A DNA stretch of 64,000 nucleotides from Mesorhizobium sp. B2-8-5 (GTDB lineage: Bacteria; Pseudomonadota; Alphaproteobacteria; Rhizobiales; Rhizobiaceae), in assembly GCF_006440675.2 (NCBI RefSeq), contig NZ_CP083951.1:248001-312000 (forward strand), written 5' to 3'. The notes beneath the pieces were generated by a model. The model was given only the letters and a program-made list of their open reading frames with translations, ran no database searches and had not been told where the DNA came from. The position numbers and the translations under genes are program-made. Each line of letters starts with the position of its first letter. The stretch's first letter is position 1. This document shows, piece after piece, positions 33,822 through 44,077 of the stretch.

Positions 33822-35963
33822 TCAAGCGTGGGTGTAGTGGAGCAGCGTCCATTCGTCGACATGGACCCGGTCCTGCGGATGGACGACGAGCGTCGTCGCC
33901 GGATGTTCGATGATGGCCGGGCCGATGACCTCGTGACCGGGTTGCAGCAGGTCCATCTCGTAGAGATTGGCCTTGTGCCAGCGGCCGCCGATATAGGCCT
34001 CGCGCACGTCCTTATGGGCAGACGCCGGATCCGACTTGCCGAGCGGACGCTTGACCAAAGTTGGCTTCACCTTGTCGGCGGTGGCGATCAACCCGAGCTC
34101 GGTGATCGAGAAGCCAGCCTCGCCATAGCGCGAGACGCGATGGTTGACCTTGGCGTAGACCGCCTCGAACTCGGCGATGATCCTGCGCATGTCGTCGGCG
34201 GAGTGAATCGCCGACAGCGGCGCCATCACCTCGACGTCTTCCAACTGGCCGGTGTAACGCATCATCAGGAACGGCACGGTCTTGATCTTGGTGAGCGCGT
34301 GGCCGTCGGCGACCATTTCGTCGACCGCGGCCTTGGTCAGGTCGTCCCAGACGTTGGTGACCTTCTTGCCGAAGGCGACCAGCTCGTCATCGCTTGCCCG
34401 CGCGCCGATGTCGATCTGGGTCGATACCGAATGGCGGCGCATGAAATCGGCGGTAGTGCAGCCGAAGGCCGAGAAGGCGGCGGCGAACTGGAAGGTGATG
34501 ATGTCCTTGAAGCCGATGCCCCTGGAGCAGCCGGCCAGATGCAGCGGCCCCGAGCCGCCGTAGGACAAAAGCGTGAATTCCGAAGGATGGATGCCCTGGC
34601 CGGAAATGACGCGGCGCAGCGCGTTGTTGGCGTCGGCCTCCAGCATGTCGATCATGCCTTCGGCCGCTTCCTCGACACCGACGCCGAGCACCCGGGCGCA
34701 TTTTTCCTCGAACGCTTTCCTCGCCTTCTCGACCTGCAGCACGACCTTGCCGCCAAGGAAGTAGTGGGGGTTCAGGCGGCCGAGGATGGCATCGCAATCG
34801 GCGATGGTCGGTTCGGTGCCGCCCTTGGCGAAGCAGATCGGTCCGGGATCGGAGCCGGCGCTTTCCGGTCCCAGCGAGACCTTGCGGGTCAGCGGATCGA
34901 CCTTGAGGATCATGCCGGCGCCGGCGCCGATCGTGTCGAGATGCAACGTCGGCACGTTGAGCTTGAAGCGGTCCATCAGCGGTTCGTTCTCGATGCGTGT
35001 CTGGCCGCGCGTGATGACGCCCATGTCGAAGGACGTGCCGCCCATATCCGAGCAGATCAGCGAGTCGTTGCCGATCAGATTGCCGACATAGGCGGCGCCC
35101 AGGATGCCGCCGATCGGCCCGGAGATCATCGTCTCGTGCAGGCGCGGATGGTTGATCGAGGTCAGGCCACCGAAGGAGAGCAGCGTCTGCACGCCATATT
35201 TGAAGCCGTATTTCTTCGAGACGGCCTCGATGCCCTTCAACTGCTTGCGGCCGCGCGAGGTGGCGTAGGCCTCGATCAGCACCGAGTTCAGCCGCGACTG
35301 CTCGCGGATCACCGGGCGCACCTCGTGGCTGGTGTAGACGAGGATGTCGGCGCCGGCGGCAGCGATCTCCTCGCGGCAGATTTCGGCGATGCGCTTCTCA
35401 TGCGCCGGGTTAACGTGCGAGAAGACGGTCATGATGCAGATCGCCTCGACCTTGTCGGCGATGAGCTTCTTGGCGGCGGCATGCACCTCGTGCTCATAGA
35501 GCGGCAAGATGACGTCGCCGAACTGGTCGATGCGCTCTGTCACGCCATGCGTGCGGCGGCGCGGCACCAGCGGATCGGGATGATGGTGGGTGACCGCGTG
35601 CAGGCGGTCGGCATAGGAATAATCCGCCCAGGCCTGCAGGCCGCGGCCCATCAGGATCATGTCCTCGAGGCCCTTGGTGGTGATCAGCCCGAGCCTGCGG
35701 CCGGTGCGCGACAACAGCGTGTTGAGCATGCCGGTGCCGGAATAGAGCACTACATTGACGCCGGAAAACAGATCCTGCAGCGAGATACCCCAGGCGTCCG
35801 CCGCATCCTCGGCCGAAGCGAGGAAGCCTTCGGCCTCGTTCTTCGGCGTCGTCGCCGACTTGCCGATCTTGAAGTGGCCGTCCTGATCCACAAGGATCGT
35901 GTCGGTCATGGTGCCGCCAGCGTCGATGCCGATGACGATTGGATTGGTGGTGATCTGGTCCAC
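33822..35963 (-). CDS. acxA: Acetone carboxylase-like beta subunit (HyuA family)
   Basis: 713 residues from a GTG at 35963 preceded by AAGGGAAAG; another GTG at 35993 extends it by ten residues. The start VIGIDAGGTMTDTILVDQDG is the actin-like ATPase loop of HyuA proteins, and VLYSGTGMLNTLLSR, SGPIGGILGA, CSDMGGTSFDMGVITRG and GAGAGMILKVDP follow in the order found in Xanthobacter AcxA as I recall it. This subunit activates the ketone by phosphorylation. It is the first gene of a run that continues through the alpha and gamma subunits, two SDRs and the betaine-type transporter. A divergent LuxR-type gene starts 110 bp away. Confidence 0.87.
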   Translation of the reverse strand: MDQITTNPIVIGIDAGGTMTDTILVDQDGHFKIGKSATTPKNEAEGFLASAEDAADAWGISLQDLFSGVNVVLYSGTGMLNTLLSRTGRRLGLITTKGLEDMILMGRGLQAWADYSYADRLHAVTHHHPDPLVPRRRTHGVTERIDQFGDVILPLYEHEVHAAAKKLIADKVEAICIMTVFSHVNPAHEKRIAEICREEIAAAGADILVYTSHEVRPVIREQSRLNSVLIEAYATSRGRKQLKGIEAVSKKYGFKYGVQTLLSFGGLTSINHPRLHETMISGPIGGILGAAYVGNLIGNDSLICSDMGGTSFDMGVITRGQTRIENEPLMDRFKLNVPTLHLDTIGAGAGMILKVDPLTRKVSLGPESAGSDPGPICFAKGGTEPTIADCDAILGRLNPHYFLGGKVVLQVEKARKAFEEKCARVLGVGVEEAAEGMIDMLEADANNALRRVISGQGIHPSEFTLLSYGGSGPLHLAGCSRGIGFKDIITFQFAAAFSAFGCTTADFMRRHSVSTQIDIGARASDDELVAFGKKVTNVWDDLTKAAVDEMVADGHALTKIKTVPFLMMRYTGQLEDVEVMAPLSAIHSADDMRRIIAEFEAVYAKVNHRVSRYGEAGFSITELGLIATADKVKPTLVKRPLGKSDPASAHKDVREAYIGGRWHKANLYEMDLLQPGHEVIGPAIIEHPATTLVVHPQDRVHVDEWTLLHYTHA

Positions 35964-36042
35964 GGGTCGCTTTCCCTTGCCGAGAATGACCACAGGCTAG
36001 ATTCCCGGAGCCGGATCGCGCCATATGCCTAAAGACACAATG

Positions 36043-36057
36043 ACCGCGCGGCGCGGT
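36043..36057. promoter_or_regulatory. Perfect 7-1-7 palindrome ACCGCGC-G-GCGCGGT, candidate LuxR-type operator
   Basis: It lies in the 110-bp gap between the divergent acxA-like and luxR-like genes, 17 bp before the first luxR ATG. The position suits autoregulation and control of the carboxylase operon. No known consensus was matched. Confidence 0.35.
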
Positions 36058-36073
36058 TCGCCGAGAAAAGGGC

Positions 36074-36853
36074 ATGCGCATGGGCAATATCTGGGCGCCG
36101 CTGGCAAAGGCGATCGCCGCCACCGGCACCGACCGGCATGTCGACTGCCTGATCGACCTGATCGGCGCCGACATCGCGCATGACCTGGTGACGGTGACGC
36201 GCTATTCGGCGACCAGGACACCGGAATTCGTCAAGCACCGGCGCTTCTCGGACGAGATGGTGCGGCGCTATCTCGACAATTACTACGTCTTCGATCCCTT
36301 CTATGCCTCGTGGCGGCGCGAGCGCCGGCTCGGCATCATGCCGCTCAAGGGACTGGCCGACGAGGAGGCCAAGCGCGGCCAATACATTGCCGGTTTCCTG
36401 GCGCAGTCGGAAATCTGCGACGAGGTCGGCATCCTGCTCGCCGACGGCGGCGACTGGTGCCTGGGCATATTCCTCGACCGCTCGACCGTATCGTTCAAGG
36501 ACAGCGAGATCGCGCTGCTGACCGAGCGGCTGCCGGTGTTCGAGGCGCTGCATGCGCTGGATATCAAGGCGCGCGGCTCAGACTTTTCACGCACCTCGGC
36601 GCCGAGCGGTCCCGGCGCCTCGCCGCAGCAGAAACCCAGCATTCCGCAAAACCTGTGGCCGGAGCTGTCCTCACGCGAGCGCGAGCTGGTGCAGTTGATC
36701 CTCGCCGGCCATCCAACCGCCAACATCGCCGAGCGCCTCGGCATCACCGTCGGCACGGTGAAGAACCATCGCCGCCGCATCTATGAGAAGCTGGACATCA
36801 CCACGGAGCGCGAATTGTTCCTGCAATTCTTCCAGCACCGGATGAACGGGTAG
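36074..36853 (+). CDS. LuxR-family transcriptional regulator
   Basis: 259 residues. The C-terminal 65 residues are a LuxR helix-turn-helix: LSSRERELVQLILAGHPT, NIAERLGITVGTVKNH, RRRIYEKLDI. The N-terminal 180 residues resemble a small sensor domain (YLDNYYVFDPFYASW, GILLADGGDWCLGIFLDR), possibly GAF- or autoinducer-like, but I cannot name it. It is the likely regulator of the divergent carboxylase-SDR-transporter operon. A second ATG lies two codons downstream. No receiver domain is present, so it is not a standard response regulator. Confidence 0.82.
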   Translation: MRMGNIWAPLAKAIAATGTDRHVDCLIDLIGADIAHDLVTVTRYSATRTPEFVKHRRFSDEMVRRYLDNYYVFDPFYASWRRERRLGIMPLKGLADEEAKRGQYIAGFLAQSEICDEVGILLADGGDWCLGIFLDRSTVSFKDSEIALLTERLPVFEALHALDIKARGSDFSRTSAPSGPGASPQQKPSIPQNLWPELSSRERELVQLILAGHPTANIAERLGITVGTVKNHRRRIYEKLDITTERELFLQFFQHRMNG

Positions 36854-36860
36854 CGCCGCG

Positions 36861-37442
36861 TCAGTCGTGCAATTCCCGCGAGATGGGCGCCCCGACGGTG
36901 AAGTCCGAAAAGGTGACCTCGAAACCCTCGCGCTGCGGCGAGCAGCACATCATGCCGACATCGACCGTTTTCGATATCGGGAAATAGGCCAGCCGCACGG
37001 GCTTCCAGTGGCCATCCGAAGCGTCCAGATACTGGATGCGGATCGCCTCGGCGTGACGGGTCAGGCGGATCCGGACGCCGTCCTTGCCGGCAGCAATGGC
37101 GACCAGCGACCAGTCGGAGGTGTCGTTGGTGACGACGACGGAGAAGTAGGCCAGCCCGTCGGTGTATTCGATGCCGGCCTTGATCCAGTACGTTTCGCTC
37201 AGGCGCAGCATCAGCCCCGCCTGATCGTAGAGCACCTTGTAATCGCCCTTGACGGTGACCTCTGCGCTGAAGTCTCCCTCGACCGGGCGGGAGAGGAAAT
37301 GGCCGTTGTCGCGCCAGAAGCCATAAAAGGTCTCGCGCCAGAAATCGGTCTCCTTGCCCGTCCGAACGGTGAGCGTGCCGCCGCCGACCGTATGGTGCGG
37401 CGGCGGGTTGAGCCATGTCATGTCGTCCAGGGCTGACGTCAT
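36861..37442 (-). CDS. DUF1349 protein (concanavalin-like fold)
   Basis: 193 residues matching the DUF1349 family: FWRETFYGFWRDNGHFL, then VKGDYKVLYDQAGLMLRL and WIKAGIEYTDGLAYFSVVVTN, and near the end VGMMCCSPQREGFEVTFSDF. The fold is a beta jelly-roll; a binding or regulatory role is only annotated in eukaryotic names and is not established in bacteria. No signal peptide is seen. It lies seven bases from the convergent LuxR gene and 14 bases downstream of the aldehyde dehydrogenase gene, so it is probably cotranscribed with the latter. Confidence 0.8.
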   Translation of the reverse strand: MTSALDDMTWLNPPPHHTVGGGTLTVRTGKETDFWRETFYGFWRDNGHFLSRPVEGDFSAEVTVKGDYKVLYDQAGLMLRLSETYWIKAGIEYTDGLAYFSVVVTNDTSDWSLVAIAAGKDGVRIRLTRHAEAIRIQYLDASDGHWKPVRLAYFPISKTVDVGMMCCSPQREGFEVTFSDFTVGAPISRELHD

Positions 37443-37456
37443 CGATCCCTCTTCGA

Positions 37457-38896
37457 TTAGCCGGCGAATGTATAGGCGGTCTTCACCGTGGTGTAGAACT
37501 CCATGGCGTAGCGGCCCTGCTCGCGCGGGCCGTAGCTCGAACCCTTGCGGCCGCCGAACGGCACGTGGAAGTCGACGCCCGCCGTCGGCAAGTTGACCAT
37601 CACCATGCCGGCTTCGGAATTGCGCTTGAAATGGGTCGCGTGCTTCAGGCTGGTGGTGCAGATGCCGGAGGTGAGGCCGAACGGCGTGTCGTTGGCGACA
37701 GCCAGGGCTTCGTCATAATCCTTGACTCGAATGACGTTGGCGACAGGACCAAAAATCTCCTCGCGCGAGATGCGCATAGCATTGGTGGAGCCAACAAACA
37801 GCGCCGGTTGCAGATAGAAGCCGGGCGTCTCACGCTCCAGCCGGTCGCCGCCGAAGGCAAGCTCGGCGCCTTCCTGGCGGCCGATGGCGATATAATCCTC
37901 GTCCTGCTTGAGCTGGGTCTGGTCGACGACCGGGCCGATCTGGGTCTTGGCATCCAGCGCATCGCCGATGACGAGCTTGTCCAGCCGCTCCTTGATCGCG
38001 TCGACGAAGCGGTCGTGGATGGCCTCGGTGACGATCAGACGCGAGGAGGCCGTGCAGCGCTGTCCGGTCGAGAAATAGGCGCCGTTGACGGCGCAATCGA
38101 CGGCGACGGCCAGATCGGCGTCATCGAGCACCACGAGCGGATTCTTGCCGCCCATTTCGAGCTGGAACTTGCGCATGTGCTCGACGCTTGCGGCAGCGAC
38201 GCGCTTGCCGGTGCCGACCGAGCCGGTGAAGGAGATGGCGTTGACGTCGGGGCTGTCGAGCATCGCCTGGCCGACCACCGAGCCCTTGCCCATGACGAGG
38301 TTGAGCACGCCCTTGGGCAGACCAGCGCGATGCAGGATGTCGACGATGGTCCAGGCGCTTTCAGGCACCAGCTCGGCCGGCTTGAAGACGATGGTATTGC
38401 CGTATGCCAGCGCCGGCGCGATCTTCCAGGCAGGGATGGCGATCGGGAAATTCCACGGCGTGATGATGCCGACGACGCCGACGCCTTCGCGGGTCATCTC
38501 GACGCCGACACCGGGCCTGACGCTAGGCACCATCTCGCCCGACAGACGCAGCGTCTCGCCGGCGAAGAAGTCGAAGAGCTGCGCCGCCCGGATCGTCTCG
38601 CCGACGCCCTCGGCCAGCGTCTTGCCCTCTTCGCGGGCCAGCGAGCGGCCGATCTCGTCCTTGCGCGCCATGATCTCGTCGGAGGTTTTCTTCAGCACCG
38701 CATGGCGGGCCAGCGGGCCTGAGCGCGACCAGGCCGGAAAGGCCGCCTTGGCGGCCGCGATGGCCTGCTTGGCCTCCTCCGGCCCGGCCGAAGCGTATTC
38801 GCCGACGACGTCGTTGGTGTTCGAAGGGTTGATGTTGCGAGAGCCGGCCTCGCCAAGCCACTCGCCGTCGATCAGGTTTTTGCGCAGCACGGTCAT
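37457..38896 (-). CDS. NAD(P)-dependent aldehyde dehydrogenase, likely 2,5-dioxopentanoate type
   Basis: 479 residues, a full-length ALDH. GIITPWNFPIAIPAWKIAPAL, FTGSVGTGK, the general base in LEMGGKNP (E247) and the catalytic cysteine in STGQRCTASSRLIV (C281) are all present. GQRCTASSRLIV resembles alpha-ketoglutaric semialdehyde dehydrogenases of oxidative pentose and hexarate pathways. That would fit a genome region rich in sugar-acid catabolism, but neighbouring genes do not prove it. The DUF1349 gene follows on the same strand. Confidence 0.82.
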   Translation of the reverse strand: MTVLRKNLIDGEWLGEAGSRNINPSNTNDVVGEYASAGPEEAKQAIAAAKAAFPAWSRSGPLARHAVLKKTSDEIMARKDEIGRSLAREEGKTLAEGVGETIRAAQLFDFFAGETLRLSGEMVPSVRPGVGVEMTREGVGVVGIITPWNFPIAIPAWKIAPALAYGNTIVFKPAELVPESAWTIVDILHRAGLPKGVLNLVMGKGSVVGQAMLDSPDVNAISFTGSVGTGKRVAAASVEHMRKFQLEMGGKNPLVVLDDADLAVAVDCAVNGAYFSTGQRCTASSRLIVTEAIHDRFVDAIKERLDKLVIGDALDAKTQIGPVVDQTQLKQDEDYIAIGRQEGAELAFGGDRLERETPGFYLQPALFVGSTNAMRISREEIFGPVANVIRVKDYDEALAVANDTPFGLTSGICTTSLKHATHFKRNSEAGMVMVNLPTAGVDFHVPFGGRKGSSYGPREQGRYAMEFYTTVKTAYTFAG

Positions 38897-39011
38897 CTTG
38901 TTTTTCCTTGGGTTTTGGTCGCGGCGGCCTTCGACCGGGTCAATTGTCAGACAAATGATATAGCCATTGCCTGGCAGGAGGTCTACCAGCCATATGCGAC
39001 AAAGCTAGGAC

Positions 39012-39497
39012 TCAGGTCGAGAATGACCAGAACAGGCAGGCGAGCGTGACCGCGCCGAAGGCGACCAAGAACAGGCTTCTGAGCAGGATGTTGCGGCGAA
39101 GCTCGTTCATGGTGAGATGCGCCGCCACGATCACTGCCACGAACAGGAAGCGCCAGTTGAACAGCGCCCAAAGCACCTCGTGCTGGCCGAAGGCCCATCT
39201 GGCAACCAGCGAGCCGACGATCGTCGCGAAGAGCATGATCGTCGCCCAGAAGATCGCATCGGCTGCATGCGTCAGCACGATGCCGGCGGCGCGGATCGGC
39301 AAGATCATCATCAGCATGGCGCCGAAGAAATAGATGGCGGCGATCGCCAGGAACGAGCCGGCGTCGGCGATGCCGTCGAGACGCTTCACGCCATACGCGC
39401 CATAGGGGTAGCCGTGCCTCGCCACGGCCAATGACAGCGCCATCAGCAAAGCGCTCAAAACCGTGATCAGTGCGAATGTGCCGAGGGCCTTGCTCAT
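39012..39497 (-). CDS. Hypothetical integral membrane protein
   Basis: 161 residues with about five membrane helices: residues 5-25, 45-70, 80-100, 110-130 and 138-158. No signature is recognised; the last helix ends LACLFWSFST. The short soluble loops contain RHGYPYGAYGVKRLDG. It stands alone, with about 115 bp to the aldehyde dehydrogenase on one side and 200 bp without features to the ABC transporter on the other. Confidence 0.6.
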   Translation of the reverse strand: MSKALGTFALITVLSALLMALSLAVARHGYPYGAYGVKRLDGIADAGSFLAIAAIYFFGAMLMMILPIRAAGIVLTHAADAIFWATIMLFATIVGSLVARWAFGQHEVLWALFNWRFLFVAVIVAAHLTMNELRRNILLRSLFLVAFGAVTLACLFWSFST

Positions 39498-39699
39498 GCC
39501 TTTTCCTGTCGAGACGAATCAGCAGGAGTCTAGCAATCAAAATCCGCAATTCACCTGTCGATATTCTCGAAGGCGCCGACCCTTGAGCGATCAAATTGTC
39601 GCCATCACCAGCGCAACGATCGTACCCGAGTTGAACACCCACATCTGCCGCCGGTGCGTTGCTGGCGAAGCCATCCAATGACGCGTCGCTGTTGGCCAG

Positions 39700-40767
<1,068 letters not shown>

Positions 40768-40770
40768 CGA

Positions 40771-41619
40771 TTATCCTTTGACCGCGCCGGCGGTGAGGCC
40801 GGTGACGAGATAGCGTTGCAGGAAGGCGAAGAAGACGCAGACCGGAATCAGCGCCAGGATCGACGCCGCCATCATCTGCCCCCAGTCGACGGCGAACTTG
40901 CCGATGAAGGTGAGCAGGCCGACGGCGAAAGTCTTCTGCTCGTCGCTGGAGATCAGCATCAGCGCGAACAGAAGCTCGCTCCAGGCGGCGGTGAAGACGA
41001 AACCCAGTGTGGCGCCCATTCCCGGCAAGGTCAGCGGCACGATCACCCGGCGCATCGCCTGAGCGCGGGTGCAGCCGTCGATCATCGCCGCCTCCTCAAG
41101 ATCCCTCGGGATGCCGTCGAAGAAGGACTGCATGAGGAAAGTGGCGAAGGCGGTGTTGAAGGCTGTGTAGATGATGATCAGTCCGATCAGGCTGTTGGTC
41201 AGGCCGAGATCGCCCATGATCCGATAGATCGGCGGAATGACCATGACCAGCGGGAAGGTCTGGGTCAGCAATAGCAAGATGGCCAGCGTCGCCTTGCCGC
41301 GGAAGGTGAAGCGCGACATGGCGTATCCGGCAAGCGTGGCGATGACGGTGACAAAGGCGGCCGTCGACACCGAGACGATGACGCTGTTCAGGAAATAGCG
41401 TGGAAAGTCGGAGGCTTCGAGCACGGTGACGAAGTTCTGGAAGGTCGTCTGCGACGGCCAAAAGGTGATGCCTTCCGAATAGAGCAGGCGCTCGGGCGTC
41501 ACCGAGATCTTCAGCGTCCAGAAGATCGGGAACAGCGCGAAGATCACGTAAGCCGCGATGGCCGCGTAGAGCCCGATGCCGCCGAAAATGCGCGAGGAAG
41601 TGGAGCGACCGGCGATCAT
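40771..41619 (-). CDS. ABC permease, MalG-like (CUT1)
   Basis: 282 residues with six membrane helices. The EAA loop is DLEEAAMIDGCTRAQAMRRVIVP and the C-terminus YLVTGLTAGAVKG is the usual MalG ending that contacts the ATPase. It partners the MalF-like protein encoded just upstream (adjacent genes share a base at 41619). It lies three bases before the ATPase gene. Confidence 0.9.
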   Translation of the reverse strand: MIAGRSTSSRIFGGIGLYAAIAAYVIFALFPIFWTLKISVTPERLLYSEGITFWPSQTTFQNFVTVLEASDFPRYFLNSVIVSVSTAAFVTVIATLAGYAMSRFTFRGKATLAILLLLTQTFPLVMVIPPIYRIMGDLGLTNSLIGLIIIYTAFNTAFATFLMQSFFDGIPRDLEEAAMIDGCTRAQAMRRVIVPLTLPGMGATLGFVFTAAWSELLFALMLISSDEQKTFAVGLLTFIGKFAVDWGQMMAASILALIPVCVFFAFLQRYLVTGLTAGAVKG

Positions 41620-42542
41620 CAGACGTGCCTCACCAGGGTGCGGCGGATAGCGATCAGCCCGATGGCGTAGGCAATGAGCAGCACCAGAAGCAGCACCGCC
41701 ACCGCCGATGCATACCCCTTGTCGAGCGACTTGAAGGCGCTGACATAGATGTAGACCGGCACCGTGCTGGTCGAGCCGGCCGGCCCGCCCTCGGTCATGA
41801 CGAAGATCAGGTCGGCGAAGGTGGCGATCCAGATGGTGCGCAGCATCACGGTGATGACGATGGTCGGCGCCAGGAAGGGCAGCGTCACCTTGGTGAAGCG
41901 CTGCCAGGGTGAGGCGCCGTCGATGGCCGCCGCCTCATGCAGTTCCGAGGGGATCGACTTCAGCGCCGCCAGCAGCGTGATGGCGAAGAAGGGAATGCCG
42001 AACCAGATGTTGGCGACGATCGGGCCCCACATGGCGGTGGCGGGATCGGAGAGCACATTGGTCGGCTCGGCCTTCAGGCCAAGGGCGAATAGCCAATGTG
42101 GCAGCGGCCCGATGATCGGGTTGAACAGCCAGGCCCAAGTGAGGCCTGAAAGAAAGGACGGCACCGCCCAGGGCAGGAACACAACTGCCTGCACGAGCTT
42201 GCGGCCGAAGAACGGCTTGTCGAGCAGCAATGCGAGACCCAAGCCCAGAAAGAACTGGAAGAACAGGCTGGCCACCGTCCACCACAGCGTGTTGACGAGC
42301 GCCTGGCCGAGCACCTGGTCGGAGAGCATCGCCTGGTACTGGCCGAGCCCGACATATTCCGACTTGAAGGCGGAGAATTTGCGGAACGAATAGCTGATGC
42401 CGATGATCAGCGGCACCAGCAGCACGACGACCAGCAGGACGATAGCCGGCGAAAGATAAAGCCACGGCTCGATCGCGGCCTTGCTGAGGCGCCGCTTGCG
42501 CGGCGCGGCGGCGGATCGGATTTCGGACACTGCGTAGGTCAT
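41619..42542 (-). CDS. ABC permease, MalF-like (CUT1)
   Basis: 307 residues with six membrane helices after a basic N-terminus (RKRRLSKAAIEPWLYL). The EAA loop is SELHEAAAIDGASPWQRFTKVTLP. MTEGGPAGSTSTVPVYIYVSAF is a typical CUT1 permease block. Between it and the binding-protein gene lies a 230-bp repeat-containing gap with strong hairpins. Confidence 0.9.
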   Translation of the reverse strand: MTYAVSEIRSAAAPRKRRLSKAAIEPWLYLSPAIVLLVVVLLVPLIIGISYSFRKFSAFKSEYVGLGQYQAMLSDQVLGQALVNTLWWTVASLFFQFFLGLGLALLLDKPFFGRKLVQAVVFLPWAVPSFLSGLTWAWLFNPIIGPLPHWLFALGLKAEPTNVLSDPATAMWGPIVANIWFGIPFFAITLLAALKSIPSELHEAAAIDGASPWQRFTKVTLPFLAPTIVITVMLRTIWIATFADLIFVMTEGGPAGSTSTVPVYIYVSAFKSLDKGYASAVAVLLLVLLIAYAIGLIAIRRTLVRHV

Positions 42543-42590
42543 ACGTTCTGGCTCTACGGTGGTGATTGGGTGCCGGGGACGGCGACAGCG

Positions 42591-42760
42591 TCCTTCTCCC
42601 CGTGAACGAGGGAAGATGCCGGTTCACCCTCCGTAGCAGCGGCGCAGCTGCTGCGAAGGACGGGCAGGCAGATGAGGGGCGGCGCTAGCTTCTCAGAACT
42701 CGGCGCTGCCCCTCATCCGGCCCTATCGGGCCGCCTTCTCCCCGTAAACGGGGCGAAGGA
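42591..42760. repeat. Intergenic repeat element with two strong hairpins between binding-protein and permease genes
   Basis: A 15-bp stem GATGAGGGGCGGCGC (42671-42685) pairs with GCGCTGCCCCTCATC (42703-42717), one G-T. An 11-bp stem CCTTCTCCCCG (42734-42744) pairs with CGGGGCGAAGG (42749-42759), loop TAAA. A related CCTTCTCCCCGTGAACGAGG lies at 42592-42611. Sequences of this type (CCCCTCATCCGG...CCTTCTCCCCG) are, as I recall, dispersed intergenic repeats in Mesorhizobium. Confidence 0.65.
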
Positions 42761-42774
42761 AAAAGGCCTGCGCC

Positions 42775-44052
42775 TTACTTCTTGTTTTTCGCCAGCCAGT
42801 CCTGCTGTTCCTTGGTCAGGAACTTGGCCCATTCATCGGCGACCTCCTTGGCCGGCTTCTGGCCGAGCAGCACTTCCTGAAAATTCTTGATCGCCACCTG
42901 GTCGACGAAGTTGCCGAGGTTTTCCAGATGCGTCGGCGGCGTCACCATTTCATATTTCGAGCTGTCGCTGAGCTCGGTGAACCAGCCCTTGAACTGCTCG
43001 GTCTTGAAGTGGGCGTCCTGGTCGGCGCCGTTGTGGATCGGCACGACGCCGACTTCCTTGGCCCATTCCAGATTGTCCTTCGGCGACAAAAGCGTCGCCA
43101 TCAGCTTCCAGGCTTCGTCCTTGTGCTGGGAATTGGCGAACATCGCCCAGCCGGCATAGCCCAGCGTCGGATAGGATTTGCCGCTCGGGCCGACCGGCAA
43201 CGGCGCAACCGCGAAGTCGTCGGCGCTCATCTTGTCGGCGATGCCGAGCAGCGCATCCGGGTCCTGGTTGAGCATGGCGCAGGTGCCGGAATAGAAGCCG
43301 GTCACCGTTTCGTTGAAGCCCCAGCTCACGGAATCTTTCGGCGCCAGACCGTTCTTGTACATGTCGGCCAGCATCTGCAGGCCCTTGACCGAGCCTTCGT
43401 CGTTGATGGTCGAGACGCCGTCGTCGGTGAAGTAGCCGCCCTTGCCGTCGGCGATGTTCATGAACATGTGCATGCCGTGGAAGGCGCCGGGACCACCGCG
43501 CAGGCAGTAGCCATATTTGCCGGGGATGGCCGAGATCTTCTTGGAATCGGCGACGAACTCATCGAGCGTTGCCGGCGGGCCGTCGAGACCAGCTTCCTTG
43601 AACAGCTTCTTGTTCCAGAACAGCGCGTTCACATAGTAGCCGTAGGGGATCATGAACTGGGTGTTGTTGACGGTCGAGCCGAACTGCTTGGCGCGGTCGC
43701 CGAGCGTCTTGGCGTCGTCCCACTTGGCCATGTAAGGGCCGAGATCCTCGAGCTGGGCATTGTTGGCATAGAGGCCCATCCAGCGTTCCGGCATCTCGAC
43801 GACGTCGGGCGTATCGCCGGCCTGCACCATGGTGAGGAACTTCTCGAAGGCCTGGCCCCAGGGCAGCGAGACCACCTCGACCTTGATGCCCGGATTGGCG
43901 GTCTCGAATTCGGCGATCTGCTTCTTCAGGAATTCGGTGCGCGGCGGGCTGGTGATGACTTCGACCAGCTTGATGGTGGTGTCGGCTAGCGCGCCGCTGG
44001 CGGAAATCGCCAGGCCGGCGACGGCGGCGAGCATGAAGGTCAGTCTTTTCAT
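42775..44052 (-). CDS. Sugar-type ABC substrate-binding protein (CUT1)
   Basis: 425 residues from the ATG at 44052, with GGAG nine bases upstream. The signal peptide MKRLTFMLAAVAGLAISASG ends in ALAD. The mature protein follows the family-1 binding-protein pattern: PGIKVEVVSLPWGQAFEKFLTMVQAGDTPDVVEM, TGFYSGTCAMLNQDPDAL and GYAGWAMFANSQHKDEAWKLMATL. The ligand is not evident. A longer frame upstream of the start is discarded. Confidence 0.9.
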   Translation of the reverse strand: MKRLTFMLAAVAGLAISASGALADTTIKLVEVITSPPRTEFLKKQIAEFETANPGIKVEVVSLPWGQAFEKFLTMVQAGDTPDVVEMPERWMGLYANNAQLEDLGPYMAKWDDAKTLGDRAKQFGSTVNNTQFMIPYGYYVNALFWNKKLFKEAGLDGPPATLDEFVADSKKISAIPGKYGYCLRGGPGAFHGMHMFMNIADGKGGYFTDDGVSTINDEGSVKGLQMLADMYKNGLAPKDSVSWGFNETVTGFYSGTCAMLNQDPDALLGIADKMSADDFAVAPLPVGPSGKSYPTLGYAGWAMFANSQHKDEAWKLMATLLSPKDNLEWAKEVGVVPIHNGADQDAHFKTEQFKGWFTELSDSSKYEMVTPPTHLENLGNFVDQVAIKNFQEVLLGQKPAKEVADEWAKFLTKEQQDWLAKNKK

Positions 44053-44077
44053 GTTCAGGACTCCCATTTTTGATCCA

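Noticed and set aside
31597..36032. Two open frames of about 740 codons on the plus strand opposite the carboxylase alpha and beta genes
   Set aside because: No recognisable motifs; both mirror the codon pattern of the real minus-strand genes.
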